Shown here piece after piece: positions 9,346-20,080 of a stretch of DNA of 64,000 bases; the first letter of the stretch is position 1; every line of letters starts with the position of its first letter. The position numbers and the translations under genes are program-made. This DNA comes from Phytopythium helicoides. Its lineage: Eukaryota > Oomycota > Peronosporomycetes > Pythiales > Pythiaceae. The notes under the pieces were generated by a model. The model worked only from the letters and a program-made list of their open reading frames with translations. It was not told the origin of the DNA and made no database searches. The stretch is taken from assembly GCA_024867545.1 (NCBI GenBank), contig JANFNE010000018.1:186001-250000 (forward strand), given 5' to 3'.

Positions 9346-10185
9346 ATGCGAACCACCGCCGTCGCTCCGACTTCCTTGTCAGGTCTTTCGACCTCTCAAT
9401 TGCGACCACTGCAGCCCGTCAACCCGCACACCAGCCTCCTACCAGTCGGTGCTACTCTGGCAGGGACGGCTTCTACTCCTTGCTCTCAAGTTGTTCCGGT
9501 CGAACCTTACCTGCGCTGGGATGTCGATGTCTCGCGCCGGTTCCTATCCAGTGTTGACCACGTTGAGATTCACGAATCTCTTGAGCACAACAGCACCACG
9601 TTCTTCGTTGTCGACGTGTTCCTGACGATGCCCGAGTCGCGCTTGCCAATCCCCAGCAGCAGTAGCATCACAGTCAGTCTATCGCAGAACAGCAAAGCGA
9701 GTGCAAATGCTACGAGTGCTGACCAAGGTGCAGTTTCAAGTATTACTGTTCGATCGTCCACTGGTGCTTCCTCAGCACAAAAACATCTAGCACCAACATA
9801 CCAGATCGAGCGCCGCTACTCAGCATTCGGGGGTCTGCGCGATACGATCGAGAGTTGGCTGCACGAGTCCGTTCCCCTATGTCGTTGCGCCTACTGTGTC
9901 GGGTTCGTCGAGTATCTTCGCTTTTCGTTGTCACAGCCTCGCACTCTCAGCAAAGTGCTCTACCGCGGTGAAGCTCGCAAAGAGATGCTCGCGGGATTCC
10001 TGAATGACTTGATCAAGCTTGCGCGTCGCGAGCCAATGTCCGACGAAACCTGGAGCACAAGTCGTGCCACTTCCGTTGGCGGTCGGCGGCGTACATCCAT
10101 CGGAGACTGGCGTGCGAACTGCAAGGTGCGAGCACACGTGCCATCTCTGCTGGAGTCGTTCCTGCTGGACAAGGCGCATCAATAA
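9346..10185 (+). CDS. PX-like domain protein, right member of a divergent pair
   Basis: This intronless gene encodes 279 residues. It shares LRPLQPVNPHTSLLP, VEIHESLEHNSTTFFVVDVF, IERRYSAFGGLRDTIESWL, VPLCRCAYCVGFVEYLRFSL and ARKEMLAGFLNDLIKLARRE with the gene at 7485-8288. The linker between the beta hairpin and RRYSAF is longer and Ser/Ala-rich. A GTG at 9253 would extend the frame, but the ATG at 9346 matches the sister start and the initiator position. The terminal 75 codons are about 96 per cent identical at the base level to the sister, against a much more diverged middle. That pattern suggests gene conversion. Confidence 0.87.
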   Translation: MRTTAVAPTSLSGLSTSQLRPLQPVNPHTSLLPVGATLAGTASTPCSQVVPVEPYLRWDVDVSRRFLSSVDHVEIHESLEHNSTTFFVVDVFLTMPESRLPIPSSSSITVSLSQNSKASANATSADQGAVSSITVRSSTGASSAQKHLAPTYQIERRYSAFGGLRDTIESWLHESVPLCRCAYCVGFVEYLRFSLSQPRTLSKVLYRGEARKEMLAGFLNDLIKLARREPMSDETWSTSRATSVGGRRRTSIGDWRANCKVRAHVPSLLESFLLDKAHQ

Positions 10186-10306
10186 ATTCCACTTGAAAGC
10201 TATTGAATGCTTTTGCTGTGAGTTCGTTTGCACGTCATCATAATCAAAATTTGTGCTAATGCTATTCTACAGTTCTGGTTGCCGGGGTCTTACAGCACAT
10301 TGTACT

Positions 10307-11775
10307 CTACTCACCATCTTTCCTCACTCCGCTACCGGGATGAGAAAATGGCTTGGGCTGAAACTCACGCCAAAAGTTCTCTGGGAACAGCTTAATGACG
10401 TACTGACGCATGTCTTCCTGTGTCTCATGGTGGATGGCAACAAAGTCGCGCTGGCCGTGGTCTTCACGTGTCAGCACACGCACGCGCAAATCTCCCTCTA
10501 CCTCACCTGGCTTCTCCTTGTCATCACGAGTAGCAAAGCCAACCTCCTCGGCGTCCATCGTCTGATGCACCTCCATTTCAACGACCTCGTCACGCAGGTC
10601 CTGGAAGATCTCCCACTGCTGGAAGTGAGCCACCACCTACGAAACACAAGCACACATTAGTCAGTATCCGCAATGTAGGCGCACGCAGTGAGGCGTGCCA
10701 ACTCGCAGCCAACACAGACAGACGTACAGCGAAGTAGGTGTTGAAAGTCGGGTTCTGGTACTCGCGCGTCGTAGGCGTCTTGAAAGAGAAAGGCTCGTCC
10801 GACGCGTAGAAGATGATGTTACTGGCCTCGGTCTCGTCCGGATCCGCCATCTCCCTGCATTCATCGATTTTTTTTAGTTCGTTCGTTTGGCATGCATCAC
10901 CCAACATCGGTACGAGATCCGTCGCGAGTCACGCACCGGTAGCACTTGACGTGCTTGAACAACGACTGCAGCGTGCGGTAGACGGACTTTGGCGCCACCG
11001 ACTGCGGTCCGTTGAAGAAACCAACAAAGTTCATCACCAGCACGCCGTCGCGCGTGAGCCACGAGCTCTTGATCCCCTCCACCTCCTCGCGCACGAAGAA
11101 CAGGAACGGGTTCCACCCCGTGTACACGTCCACAATGAACAGGTCGTACGGCTGCTCGTCCTCGGCACGCTCGCGCGCGAGGAACTCGAGACCGTCCATA
11201 ACGAACGTCTCGCCGCGCGGACACGCCTCGGCCGTGACGACGGCGCCGTCCACGCCACCCTGCCGCGCAGCCGACGCGCAGCGTTCGTACTGGAAGTAGC
11301 GCGCGGCCTGCTGCACGACAGCCTCGCTGATCTCGACCACGTCCGTGGGGATCCCCATGGCGCGCAGGAAGCTCGGGACCGTGCCGATGCCGAGGCCGAT
11401 CTGCGCGGCGCGCGAGGGTTTGCGCGTCAGGTACGCGGCGCACTGCATGATGGTGAAGCCCGGGTAGGCGGTCTGCTGGCGCAGGTACGGGTCGTCGAAC
11501 TCGGCACCGATGATGGTCTCGTCATAGAGCAGGAAGAGCACGCCGCTGTGGCGCACGACGCCCACGGCCGACGCGTCCTCGCGGATGCTGCGGTGGGCAA
11601 CGAGTCACGGTGGCGCAGGTAGCGGCGTCAGTTTTGGGAGGGAGCAGCCCGGAGTTGGAAGGCGCGGCCCCACGTACGTGCTGACGATCTCATAGTCGGC
11701 GGTGGGCGCGGCGGAGCTGCCTGGCAGCGCTGCCAGCAGCAGCGCCAGCACCGTCAGTAGCATCCCGCGGAGCAT
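10307..11775 (-). CDS. Secreted methyltransferase/spermidine-synthase-fold protein, left arm copy
   Basis: Minus-strand exons are 11775-11678, 11587-10937, 10854-10728 and 10636-10307, all with GT-AG introns and matching phases, giving 401 residues. An N-terminal signal peptide (MLRGMLLTVLALLLAALPGS) suggests entry to the secretory pathway. The Rossmann-type core shows AAQIGLGIGTVPSFL (SAM-binding motif I), TDVVEISEAVV (acidic ribose-binding residue) and YDLFIVDVYTGWNPFLFF. The DSSDP-type signature of true spermidine synthases is absent, so a methyltransferase-like or other activity is more likely than polyamine synthesis. Exons and introns are almost identical to the right copy until the last 40 codons; this copy lacks the acidic tail and ends GVRKDGE. 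Confidence 0.87.
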
Positions 11776-13232
11776 GACGTGGTGACGTATGATTTCGGCT
11801 TGGGACTTTTATTCACTTGGGTTTTGTATATAAGGTTGTCTTCACCAAACAGATACGATCGACGTCCACGTACGTCATGAAGCTCCGCGGGATGCTACTG
11901 ACGGTGCTGGCGCTGCTGCTGGCAGCGCTGCCAGGCAGCTCCGCCGCGCCCACCGCCGACTATGAGATCGTCAGCACGTACGTGGGGCCGCGCCTTCCAA
12001 CTCCGGGCTGCTCCCTCCCAAAACTGACGCCGCTACCTGCGCCACCGTGACTCGTTGCCCACCGCAGCATCCGCGAGGACGCGTCGGCCGTGGGCGTCGT
12101 GCGCCACAGCGGCGTGCTCTTCCTGCTCTATGACGAGACCATCATCGGTGCCGAGTTCGACGACCCGTACCTGCGCCAGCAGACCGCCTACCCGGGCTTC
12201 ACCATCATGCAGTGCGCCGCGTACCTGACGCGCAAACCCTCGCGCGCCGCGCAGATCGGCCTCGGCATCGGCACGGTCCCGAGCTTCCTGCGCGCCATGG
12301 GGATCCCCACGGACGTGGTCGAGATCAGCGAGGCTGTCGTGCAGCAGGCCGCGCGCTACTTCCAGTACGAACGCTGCGCGTCGGCTGCGCGGCAGGGTGG
12401 CGTGGACGGCGCCGTCGTCACGGCCGAGGCGTGTCCGCGCGGCGAGACGTTCGTTATGGACGGTCTCGAGTTCCTCGCGCGCGAGCGTGCCGAGGACGAG
12501 CAGCCGTACGACCTGTTCATTGTGGACGTGTACACGGGGTGGAACCCGTTCCTGTTCTTCGTGCGCGAGGAGGTGGAGGGGATCAAGAGCTCGTGGCTCA
12601 CGCGCGACGGCGTGCTGGTGATGAACTTTGTTGGTTTCTTCAACGGACCGCAGTCGGTGGCGCCAAAGTCCGTCTACCGCACGCTGCAGTCGTTGTTCAA
12701 GCACGTCAAGTGCTACCGGTGCGTGACTCGCGACGGATCTCGTACCGATGTTGGGTGATGCATGCCAAACGAACGAACTAAAAAAAATCGATGAATGCAG
12801 GGAGATGGCGGATCCGGACGAGACCGAGGCCAGTAACATCATCTTCTACGCGTCGGACGAGCCCTTCTCTTTCAAGACGCCTACGACGCGCGAGTACCAG
12901 AACCCGACTTTCAACACCTACTTCGCTGTACGTCTGTCTGTGTTGGCTGCGAGTTGGCACGCCTCACTGCGTGCGCCTACATTGCGGATACTGACTAATG
13001 CGTGCTTGTGTTTCGTAGGTGGTGGCTCACTTCCAGCAGTGGGAGATCTTCCAGGACCTGCGTGACGAGGTCGTTGAAATGGAGGTGCATCAGACGATGG
13101 ACGCCGAGGAGGTTGGCTTTGCTACTCGTGATGACAAGGAGAAGCCAGGTGAGGTAGAGGGAGATTTGCGCGTGCGTGTGCTGACACGTGAAGACCACGG
13201 CCAGCGCGACTTTGTTGCCATCCACCATGAGA
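10423..13232. repeat. Large inverted repeat (about 1.35 kb arms, about 100-base spacer)
   Basis: Bases 10423-11775 are the reverse complement of about 11877-13232; matching positions sum to 23655. Exon 2 translates identically in both arms. Across the parts compared base by base I found only an AAG codon indel at the start, one base change in the last intron and one synonymous change in exon 3. Identity stops sharply inside exon 4, after the codons for HHETQE, apart from a short patch encoding PENFWREFQP. The introns are included, so it did not arise by retroposition. Confidence 0.95.
11776..11876. promoter_or_regulatory. Compact bidirectional promoter between inverted gene copies
   Basis: Only 101 bases separate the two divergent ATGs. 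On the plus strand a TATA-like TATATAAGG at 11827-11835 lies about 45 bases before the right-hand ATG. The spacer is not itself palindromic, so the two copies may be driven by different core elements. Confidence 0.6.
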
Positions 13233-13351
13233 CGCAGGAGCACATGCGCAACCGTGTTCTGGAGCAGTTCCCAGAGAACTTTTGGCGTGAGTTTCAGCCG
13301 AAGAAATCGTCAAACACTGACGATGACGACGACGATGAAGACGAAGAGTAG
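11877..13351 (+). CDS. Secreted methyltransferase/spermidine-synthase-fold protein, right arm copy
   Basis: Exons are 11877-11977, 12068-12718, 12801-12927 and 13019-13351, with GT-AG introns of 90, 82 and 91 bases, giving 403 residues. The last intron has a good branch-like CTGACTAAT. The signal peptide is MKLRGMLLTVLALLLAALPG, with cleavage likely near SSAA. The core motifs IGLGIGTVPSFL, DVVEIS and LFIVDVYTG are the same as in the left copy. The C-terminus differs: after HETQE it reads HMRNRVLEQ and ends in an acidic run (TDDDDDDEDEE). Upstream is the shared 101-base promoter spacer; downstream it converges on the USP7 gene. The substrate is unknown; a class I SAM-dependent fold related to METTL13/spermidine synthase is the best reading. 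Confidence 0.88.
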
Positions 13352-13523
13352 ATTTGTGCGTGTTCATAGATGGTAGCAGCGCCGCTGTAGGTGTTCGTAG
13401 TGAACAGTGAGCGAACGAGCTATTGCCATTCTCGATTTCCTTGCTTGAATCAAACCATTTTCGTTTGACAGAGAGGGTACACCAAGGCTTTCTTTCAATC
13501 CGCAAAACGTTCTATTTACTCCT

Positions 13524-16500
13524 CTAGTTTTGTCGGATGCGGATGCCCTGCTCGCGATGGCGCGGTGCACCAGTCTTGGGTGTTGGATCCGCATGCTCGA
13601 GCCCAAAGCCCGAGATGTTGCCAAAGTCATCACCGCAAACATCCTCCAGCTGCTCCATGGGCAACTCGTCCAGCGCTTCTGGGTCGATTTCAGTGAGTAC
13701 GTTGGCCAAAGTCGATGCCTTGAGGTCTTTGACGAGCGCAAAGTTCCAGTGCTCAAACACATCGGTTGATACTCCCAGCCTGAAACCCAAATGATAGATC
13801 ACGGTCAGTATTCAAGCATGCCCAAATCAAACACTTCGTACACAGCACGGTACCTCCGACGAATTCGCTCCTTCACCTGAGCGACCGTCTCTTGCTCGCG
13901 GAAAGCAACGGTGAGCGGAACACCATGAGGATGGATCCACGTCTGGGAGTTTGCTTGGAAGTTGAAGTGCGTCACACCCTTGACAAACCGCTCGTTTGAC
14001 TCACCGCTAGAGGTTTCCTTCGTGTCCACCTCCTGCGCGTCTTCCTCATCAACAATGCACTCGACGAATAGCGCCGATGCATCATTGCTTCCAGCAGATG
14101 TGGTGCTACCTGATGCACCACCTGCCCAGAACCTACTGAGAGATGCTTCTTCGCCCAGTACATCAGTAATCAAAGAGCCGTGCTGAACCACTGCACTAAT
14201 CCGAAGCTTGACGGTTGCGGGCAGCTCAAAGTGCTCACGCACGAGGTCCTTCAGCTCGTTCACAGTATCTGTGGCAGTAACTAGAAATTCGACACGATGC
14301 ATCTGGCCATGCGAATGCCCGTGTGTAAAACACTCGTCATACGCACTCAGATACACGAGCACCTGTTTTTTGGCCTCGATCTCCGTGATTGGACACGGCA
14401 GCACCTCGTAGTACATCGTAGTCGTACGTTCGAGATACTCTGACAAAAAGTCCTCGAGTGTCGTTCGGGTATCACCTGAGTACTGCGCGTGGCGCAGTGG
14501 GTTCTTCATCGGAAGCCCGTTCAATGGTGAGTGCTGGTACAGCCGAAGGAAAAGGCGCTTATCAGTCATATCTAAGTGCTTCGCCACCGCGTCGACAATT
14601 TCATCGTACACGTTGCTGTTAAGCAGCTCGAGCACAAACTTGTCCTCGGGGTGACCGTACTGTTGGAACACAATTTCGACGCGGTCCAAAAGATACCGGA
14701 AGTAGGACGGAACATCTGGATACTTTTCGCGTACCTTCCCGGTGCCCGGTACAAGGGCATCATCGAGCCCACGCCCTTCATCTTCATCAGGGGGTACAAG
14801 CTTGACGTCAGATTCACCAAGTGCATCGGATGCATCCTCATCCACAATCAGCTCCGGGTTGATGACCAGACTGCCACGAGACTTCGCTTCATCTTCAGCA
14901 AACTGGAAGCAGATGATGTCTCCATGCTGAATCTCAGCGGCCACCAACGATGTGTTCATATCAATTTCCTGGATGCTGACAGGCTGGATCTCCTCGTATA
15001 AAATGAGGTCCTTCGATGGTGAGATATCCAGAGCCTCATGGAGAAACTTGGACAGTTGTGCGCCAGTCTTGCGTGAGTCGATCACAATATTCCCCACATA
15101 CCGAAGCCGTTCGGGTAAGCTTCGCTTCAGATCATAGAACTTGATGAAAAGCAAAATCTCGTGCTCATGCAGTGGCACTTGACAGCATCCAACCGAATCT
15201 GCGTCGACCCCAGCATTCTTGGAATGGTCGCTCTCCGTCTCCTCTTCAGCGTCCAGTTCGTCCTCAACATCTTCTTCCTTTTCAGACTCGGACTCTGGTG
15301 GATAAAACTCATGCCACAAATGTCGATGGATAACAGGTTTGGTTGGCTTTGATGAGCTCAAGATTTGCAAATACAGTCGCACAGGAGCCTTGGGTGATGC
15401 ATCGTCATCGATGAGCGAGCCCACACGAAAATCTAGTGTGTTCGCAAGAAGCGGCTGGTCAGGCCGGTGCGTACGATTCTCACGCGTGATCACCTTCCAA
15501 AGCCGTTGTCGTGCCACAGGTACACCAGTGCGCCGATAAATGCGGTGGTATAGTTCGCGAATCGGTCCGGTGCGTTTCATTCGAATCCGCAAGCACGCGC
15601 TATTGCTGAACGCAGAGAAATCTGCGTTCTTGGTGTATCGACGAAGGTTTGACACACTTGTGTCTGATGCAATCCGCAGGTTCATAAACAAATGTTCGGT
15701 CTGTTGTAGCTTCTTCCGACGCGCTGCTGCCTTTTCCTCCTTCTGGAATCGCTCCACCAGCTCATTGGGCACAGAAAGAGCGTCTCCATCGACTTCGCCA
15801 CTGGGCTCCCCCATCTCGACATCTTGAGAGCCGGTAGCATGCGTTGGCTCTGGTGAGTCGGCAATTGCGCTAATATCATTGTTGCCATCCCGGACATACA
15901 CAAGCATGTAGGCGCTCGAAAAGCTTCGGACGAGTGGGATCGTCAAGCCACTCGAAGTTGACGACTCAGTCGATAGGAACGGTGCCGTGCCTGATCCGCC
16001 TGAGACCCCCTGCTCTTTGTTGTATTCATAAACACCGTTGACTGAGTCGCTGGTATCTTTGTCTTCAGGCGTCGGTGCATCCATCGATCGGAATTCTAGA
16101 CCTGACTCTTCCCGAGACGATCCACCGCCCAGTGACAACGGTGACGAAGGTCGTGATAAGTCGATTGCTGTCGAAGGCGCGGAGCCAAAATTCCCCTCAA
16201 TTGCAACATTCTCGTCTACACGTGTGATCTGATCGTCATCGAACCGGAACCATTCACAGCTGTTAGAGATATCTTTCCCGGGGCGTATGAAGACATAGTA
16301 GTGGCCTCCATGAACGTCTCCACTGTGCACCAGCACGCTGTGCAGATGATACACATGCTTTGGTTTGGTTGCACCACCTTCCGTGGCGGGAGTTTTATCT
16401 GGGCTTGCGCTAGCATCTTCTCCATTTTGCAAGAATTCATCCAGCACAAGAGTTTTGGGGTATTCGAACCTGTCGTGGATCTTGAACATACCATCTCGCA

Positions 16501-18016
16501 TGGGATCGTACTCATACCTCTTGAGCTGGATATTGAGTACCGGTGGCATTTGCAGGAAGCTTACCCCTTTCTTGGCATCCTGTTTTCCAAACCCTTCTGC
16601 TTCGTATTGGTTGTCGCCCTGCAGCAGTTCAATCTCTACGTACTTGCGAAGTGACTGATAGATATCTTTGCATCCCTTGACATCAAGCTGCAGGTCGTAG
16701 AAGCTCTCGTCGCGGAATGACTGGAAATCAACGTCGACGCAACGCACAAAAGACCGTACTTTACCCTCGAACAACTTCTTAATCGCTGAATCCACATTTG
16801 TGTTCTTCATTTTTTCTTCAAGACGATCGCACAGAATGCGGTACAGCTCCTGGACATCGTGCTGCATGAACGAGTCGATCTGGCTCCATCCAAACGAGCG
16901 CGTCAGCTCTTTTGTGCTCACAGCCTTGTTTTGAACCTGCAGGCGATAGAACACGCGCTGTAGTGCCAGTGACACCGAGTTCGTTGTATCTTCATTCTGT
17001 GTCGGGGTATCGTACACCACTTGCCGAAACGCGCGTAGATGAAACAACGTCTGCAGCAGCGAGTTCAAGTAGCACGTGGCACCTTGGTTCTTGAGGCCCA
17101 CCATGCCAGTTTCCTGCTTGGAGTCATACGCTAAAAGGTGCTGCACGCTTTCTGCTGAGTCCCTGTCGTCCTCTAGTGACGTTGAGGCAGCCTCTAGCGT
17201 GGAAACAGCGTGCGGGCCGAGTCCAAGTGCTTGTGCTGCCAGTGCCATGGCATCATGATCTGCAGACAGAGCAGTATCATCTGTAGCAATGACAATCGGA
17301 TCCGGGGCGACAAAGTTCAAGTTGATATCGACTCGCACACGGCTGTCGTGCGCCAGGAAGCCTCTTTCAGGGTCTAGCAACTTGCTGCGGCGCACAAACT
17401 TGCTGATGCCGAATTCGGGACTCTCACGGCAGAAAGAGTGCGCTGCAGAGACCTTAACATAGTTGGATTTTCCCGATGGATCCTTCTCGTTCACGAGGGT
17501 GACCTCGATTTCCGCATGGCGCACAGTCTCACTCTCCCCAGGCTGAAGCTCACCATCATCTGTCACCATCTGCACGAACACGCTCACGTAGTCGCTGTCA
17601 ACGAATCCGTTCGGGTACCACACGACGCGCCACTCGTAGTCGAGCGCGTCGTTTATGGATGGCGTGACGATGCGCGGCTGGGTGCTGAGCACCGGTAGCA
17701 TGTGTCGTAAGACGAGCGACGTGTCATCCGGGATCAGAGACGACTCAATGCCGTGCTCATGAATGCTGGCTAACGAGCTAGGCTCGTCAGCGCTCCCTGT
17801 GCTGTTGTTCGCGACGGCCGGTGGCGTCTCGGGCTGCTGCGTGGGCTCCTCGTCGACGTCCATGGCTTCAATCTCATCAATTGCAGCGCGTGGAGGCGTC
17901 GGCATGTCCACCGACATGGGCCGCCCATCCTCCAGCGTGCGCTTCTTGCGTTGGTGCCCATCAGGAGACACCGGTGCGCGCTCTGCTTCCGGCAGGCTGC
18001 GGCGCTTCTCCACCAT
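13524..18016 (-). CDS. USP7: USP7/HAUSP-type ubiquitin carboxyl-terminal hydrolase
   Basis: Two minus-strand exons, 18016-13854 and 13779-13524, joined across a 74-base intron, give 1472 residues. The order is that of USP7. A MATH/TRAF-like domain covers about residues 120-238 (YEWRVVWYPNG, YVKVSAAHSF). The catalytic USP domain has the Cys box GLKNQGATCYLNSLLQTLF near C315, the His box HSGDVHGGHYYVFI near H572 and WFRFDDDQITRV. A long C-terminal half follows, as in the USP7 ubiquitin-like domains. The spliced last exon restores the family's conserved tail (VFEHWNFALV, then GFGLEHADP); unspliced reading would end early at GMLEY. USP7 removes ubiquitin from nuclear regulators. The substrates here are unknown. 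Confidence 0.93.
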
Positions 18017-19992
18017 GGCCGCCAGCGGGGGGATCAGTGGCTACTCGACGCGATATCTCGGCCCACAGAGCACGCAACGACCCCAAACAGCCGCGAGAAG
18101 GCGCAGCTTCGCGTGAAGATCGCTAAGAACGCGGCGGGCAGCGCGCTGGGGGCCGACTGGGACCGCTGGAGGCGCGCGGAGCGAGCGCGCGGGGCGGCCA
18201 GCAAGCGACGAGCACCCGTCGAATGTTGGCGGCAACTGGACCAGCAGCCGTTGGTTACGGTTACGGCCGAAATGAGGAACCACTCGCTGCGAGGTATGGT
18301 TGGAGACTGCCCAATCCAGTGACGAGAAACAACAGGGGGCGGTGAATTAGGGTGTAATTTCTGGAGGTGGCAAGTGACTCAAGTTGAAGAGCGCCTCGAC
18401 GGCACTTACCCGCTGCTCGCTTTGACCCGATTTCCATCACCACTCTCGAGGCAACCTTCATTCGACGTGCTTTCGTCTACGAGTTGTCGAATGGCTACAT
18501 TCGTCCTAACTCCTTGGCGTTCTGCACGCTTTACGCAGTCTACTACAGCTACAGCAAACGAGTGAGGCGCGGCTGCAACTCGTCATGGATCTTCACCTGT
18601 CTGCTCATTGGGCTACTTATTGCCTCGAGTAGCCTGTCGAACGCGACTGCGAGCGTCGCCGTTTGGGTCGACAGTAGCGTCGGCGCTGGTAGGAATGGGA
18701 GGAAGGTTGCACAACGAGCCCATCATCACACCGCCGGCCAGCGACACACCGGCGCTGCTTGCGGTCAAGCCTCTTCTTCGCATCAACCTCGGCCCGTCAT
18801 CAAGGCGAGAAAGCCGCCGAAAGTATTTTTGGCATACTCTCACTCGACAAGGAGAATCCAGTTATCCTACTCGGCAAATCTTGCCGCCAACGCGCGCATC
18901 GCCTTGCTGCGTGGGGTGTTCACACATCATCGCCACGACGCCAGCTCATGGACGCTATACCAGACAGTCAGCTCACAGAGTTGCCTGCCACTGCTTACCT
19001 TGATTGACTCCCATACTGGTATCCTGGACCCCGTAGTGCGACCGAGTCGGAAGCAGTGGCACCAACGCGCACAGCTCTGCCGCGGCAGGCGCGCGACCCA
19101 TCTGACTACGGCACAGAAGCCTGTGTCGACTAACAACGCGTTTGTGCACTTTGCTCGCATCAGCAGAATCCCACGGACGCCTTTATCACCAAAGCACTTG
19201 CAGGTGGCAACCACTGCAGTCTCGGAGGCGCCCGCCTCGGAATTGCCGAGACCAATCCGAGCAATCTCTCATGATTCCCCATCCTTTTCGGCCAATCACC
19301 AGCGTGTCGGAACATCCGGCACGCGTCCTGCCGACTAATGGCGAGCAGGGCAATGGGCGATAGCTTCCGCCGGCCCGCTGCGCGCGCGCGACGCTCCCGA
19401 GCGGCCTGCAAGCCGCCGCAGCCTCTACAATAGACGCTGCGCTGCCATTTGGCGGCGGCCGCAGCTCGCAGGGCGCAGAACTCGCGGCGCTAGACGCCGC
19501 GTCAGTCGATGGTCGGACGCCATCGGACTGTAAATTACGCCGTCGCGGCAACCAGTCGGCGCGAGAGCCACGCGCCGCGATGACTCGGGGGCCACGGCGG
19601 CCGGGAAAGCCGGAGGCGCAGCGCACGAAGCGAGCGCCGCGCGGGGCTCGCGGGGCCGGCGGCGGCCGCGGACGCCGAGCGCCCCACGCCTCCTCCACCT
19701 CTGGTAGACAGTGCGTTGGCAAGAAGCTCACCACATGTCGCCGGAAATAACCTCGCCTCGCGCAAAAATACCGGGCTGGCCCGTCGCTCCCATCCCGACG
19801 CGCGATCCACCGTGTTCTGTAGTTATTGTCTAGTTTCTCACCATTTTTTCGCGTTGATGGTATTCATTTCATCACTATTACTGTAGAAAATATCAAAACG
19901 CGGTGATACTGCATCCTACCCTGCGACAACTTCTGAGGCAAAACACGGTGGAAAGTCCTGCGCAGCGCTTCGCCACCTCGCCGTCACCGAGC
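18017..19992. other. Long intergenic region between divergent USP7 and KDM5 genes
   Basis: About 2 kb. The stretch 19360-19700 is extremely GC-rich (CGG/GCC runs), followed by an A/T-rich tract at 19815-19910 with poly-T. Several overlapping open frames show no domain, and I do not call a gene. Confidence 0.5.
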
Positions 19993-20008
19993 ATCATTTC
20001 CGATTTCC
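19993..20008 (+). promoter_or_regulatory. Initiator-like core promoter element
   Basis: ATCATTTCCGATTTCC is a close match to the oomycete initiator consensus, 73-88 bases upstream of the KDM5 ATG at 20081. Confidence 0.6.
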
Positions 20009-20080
20009 GCAGAAGGGCAGCGCCACCCACCGAAGCCGGCGCCTCGCCGCGATCCTCGAGCGCCCGCGCAGCCAGCGGCC

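Noticed and set aside
10813..12842. Long open frames (269 codons each) antisense to exon 2-3 of both inverted gene copies
   Set aside because: They mirror each other because the DNA is an inverted repeat; the opposite strand has signal peptide, splice sites and a recognisable methyltransferase fold.
18484..19734. Two large overlapping open frames (284 codons plus, 182 codons minus)
   Set aside because: No domain, Arg/Ser-rich GC-driven composition, opposite strands overlapping; treated as intergenic.
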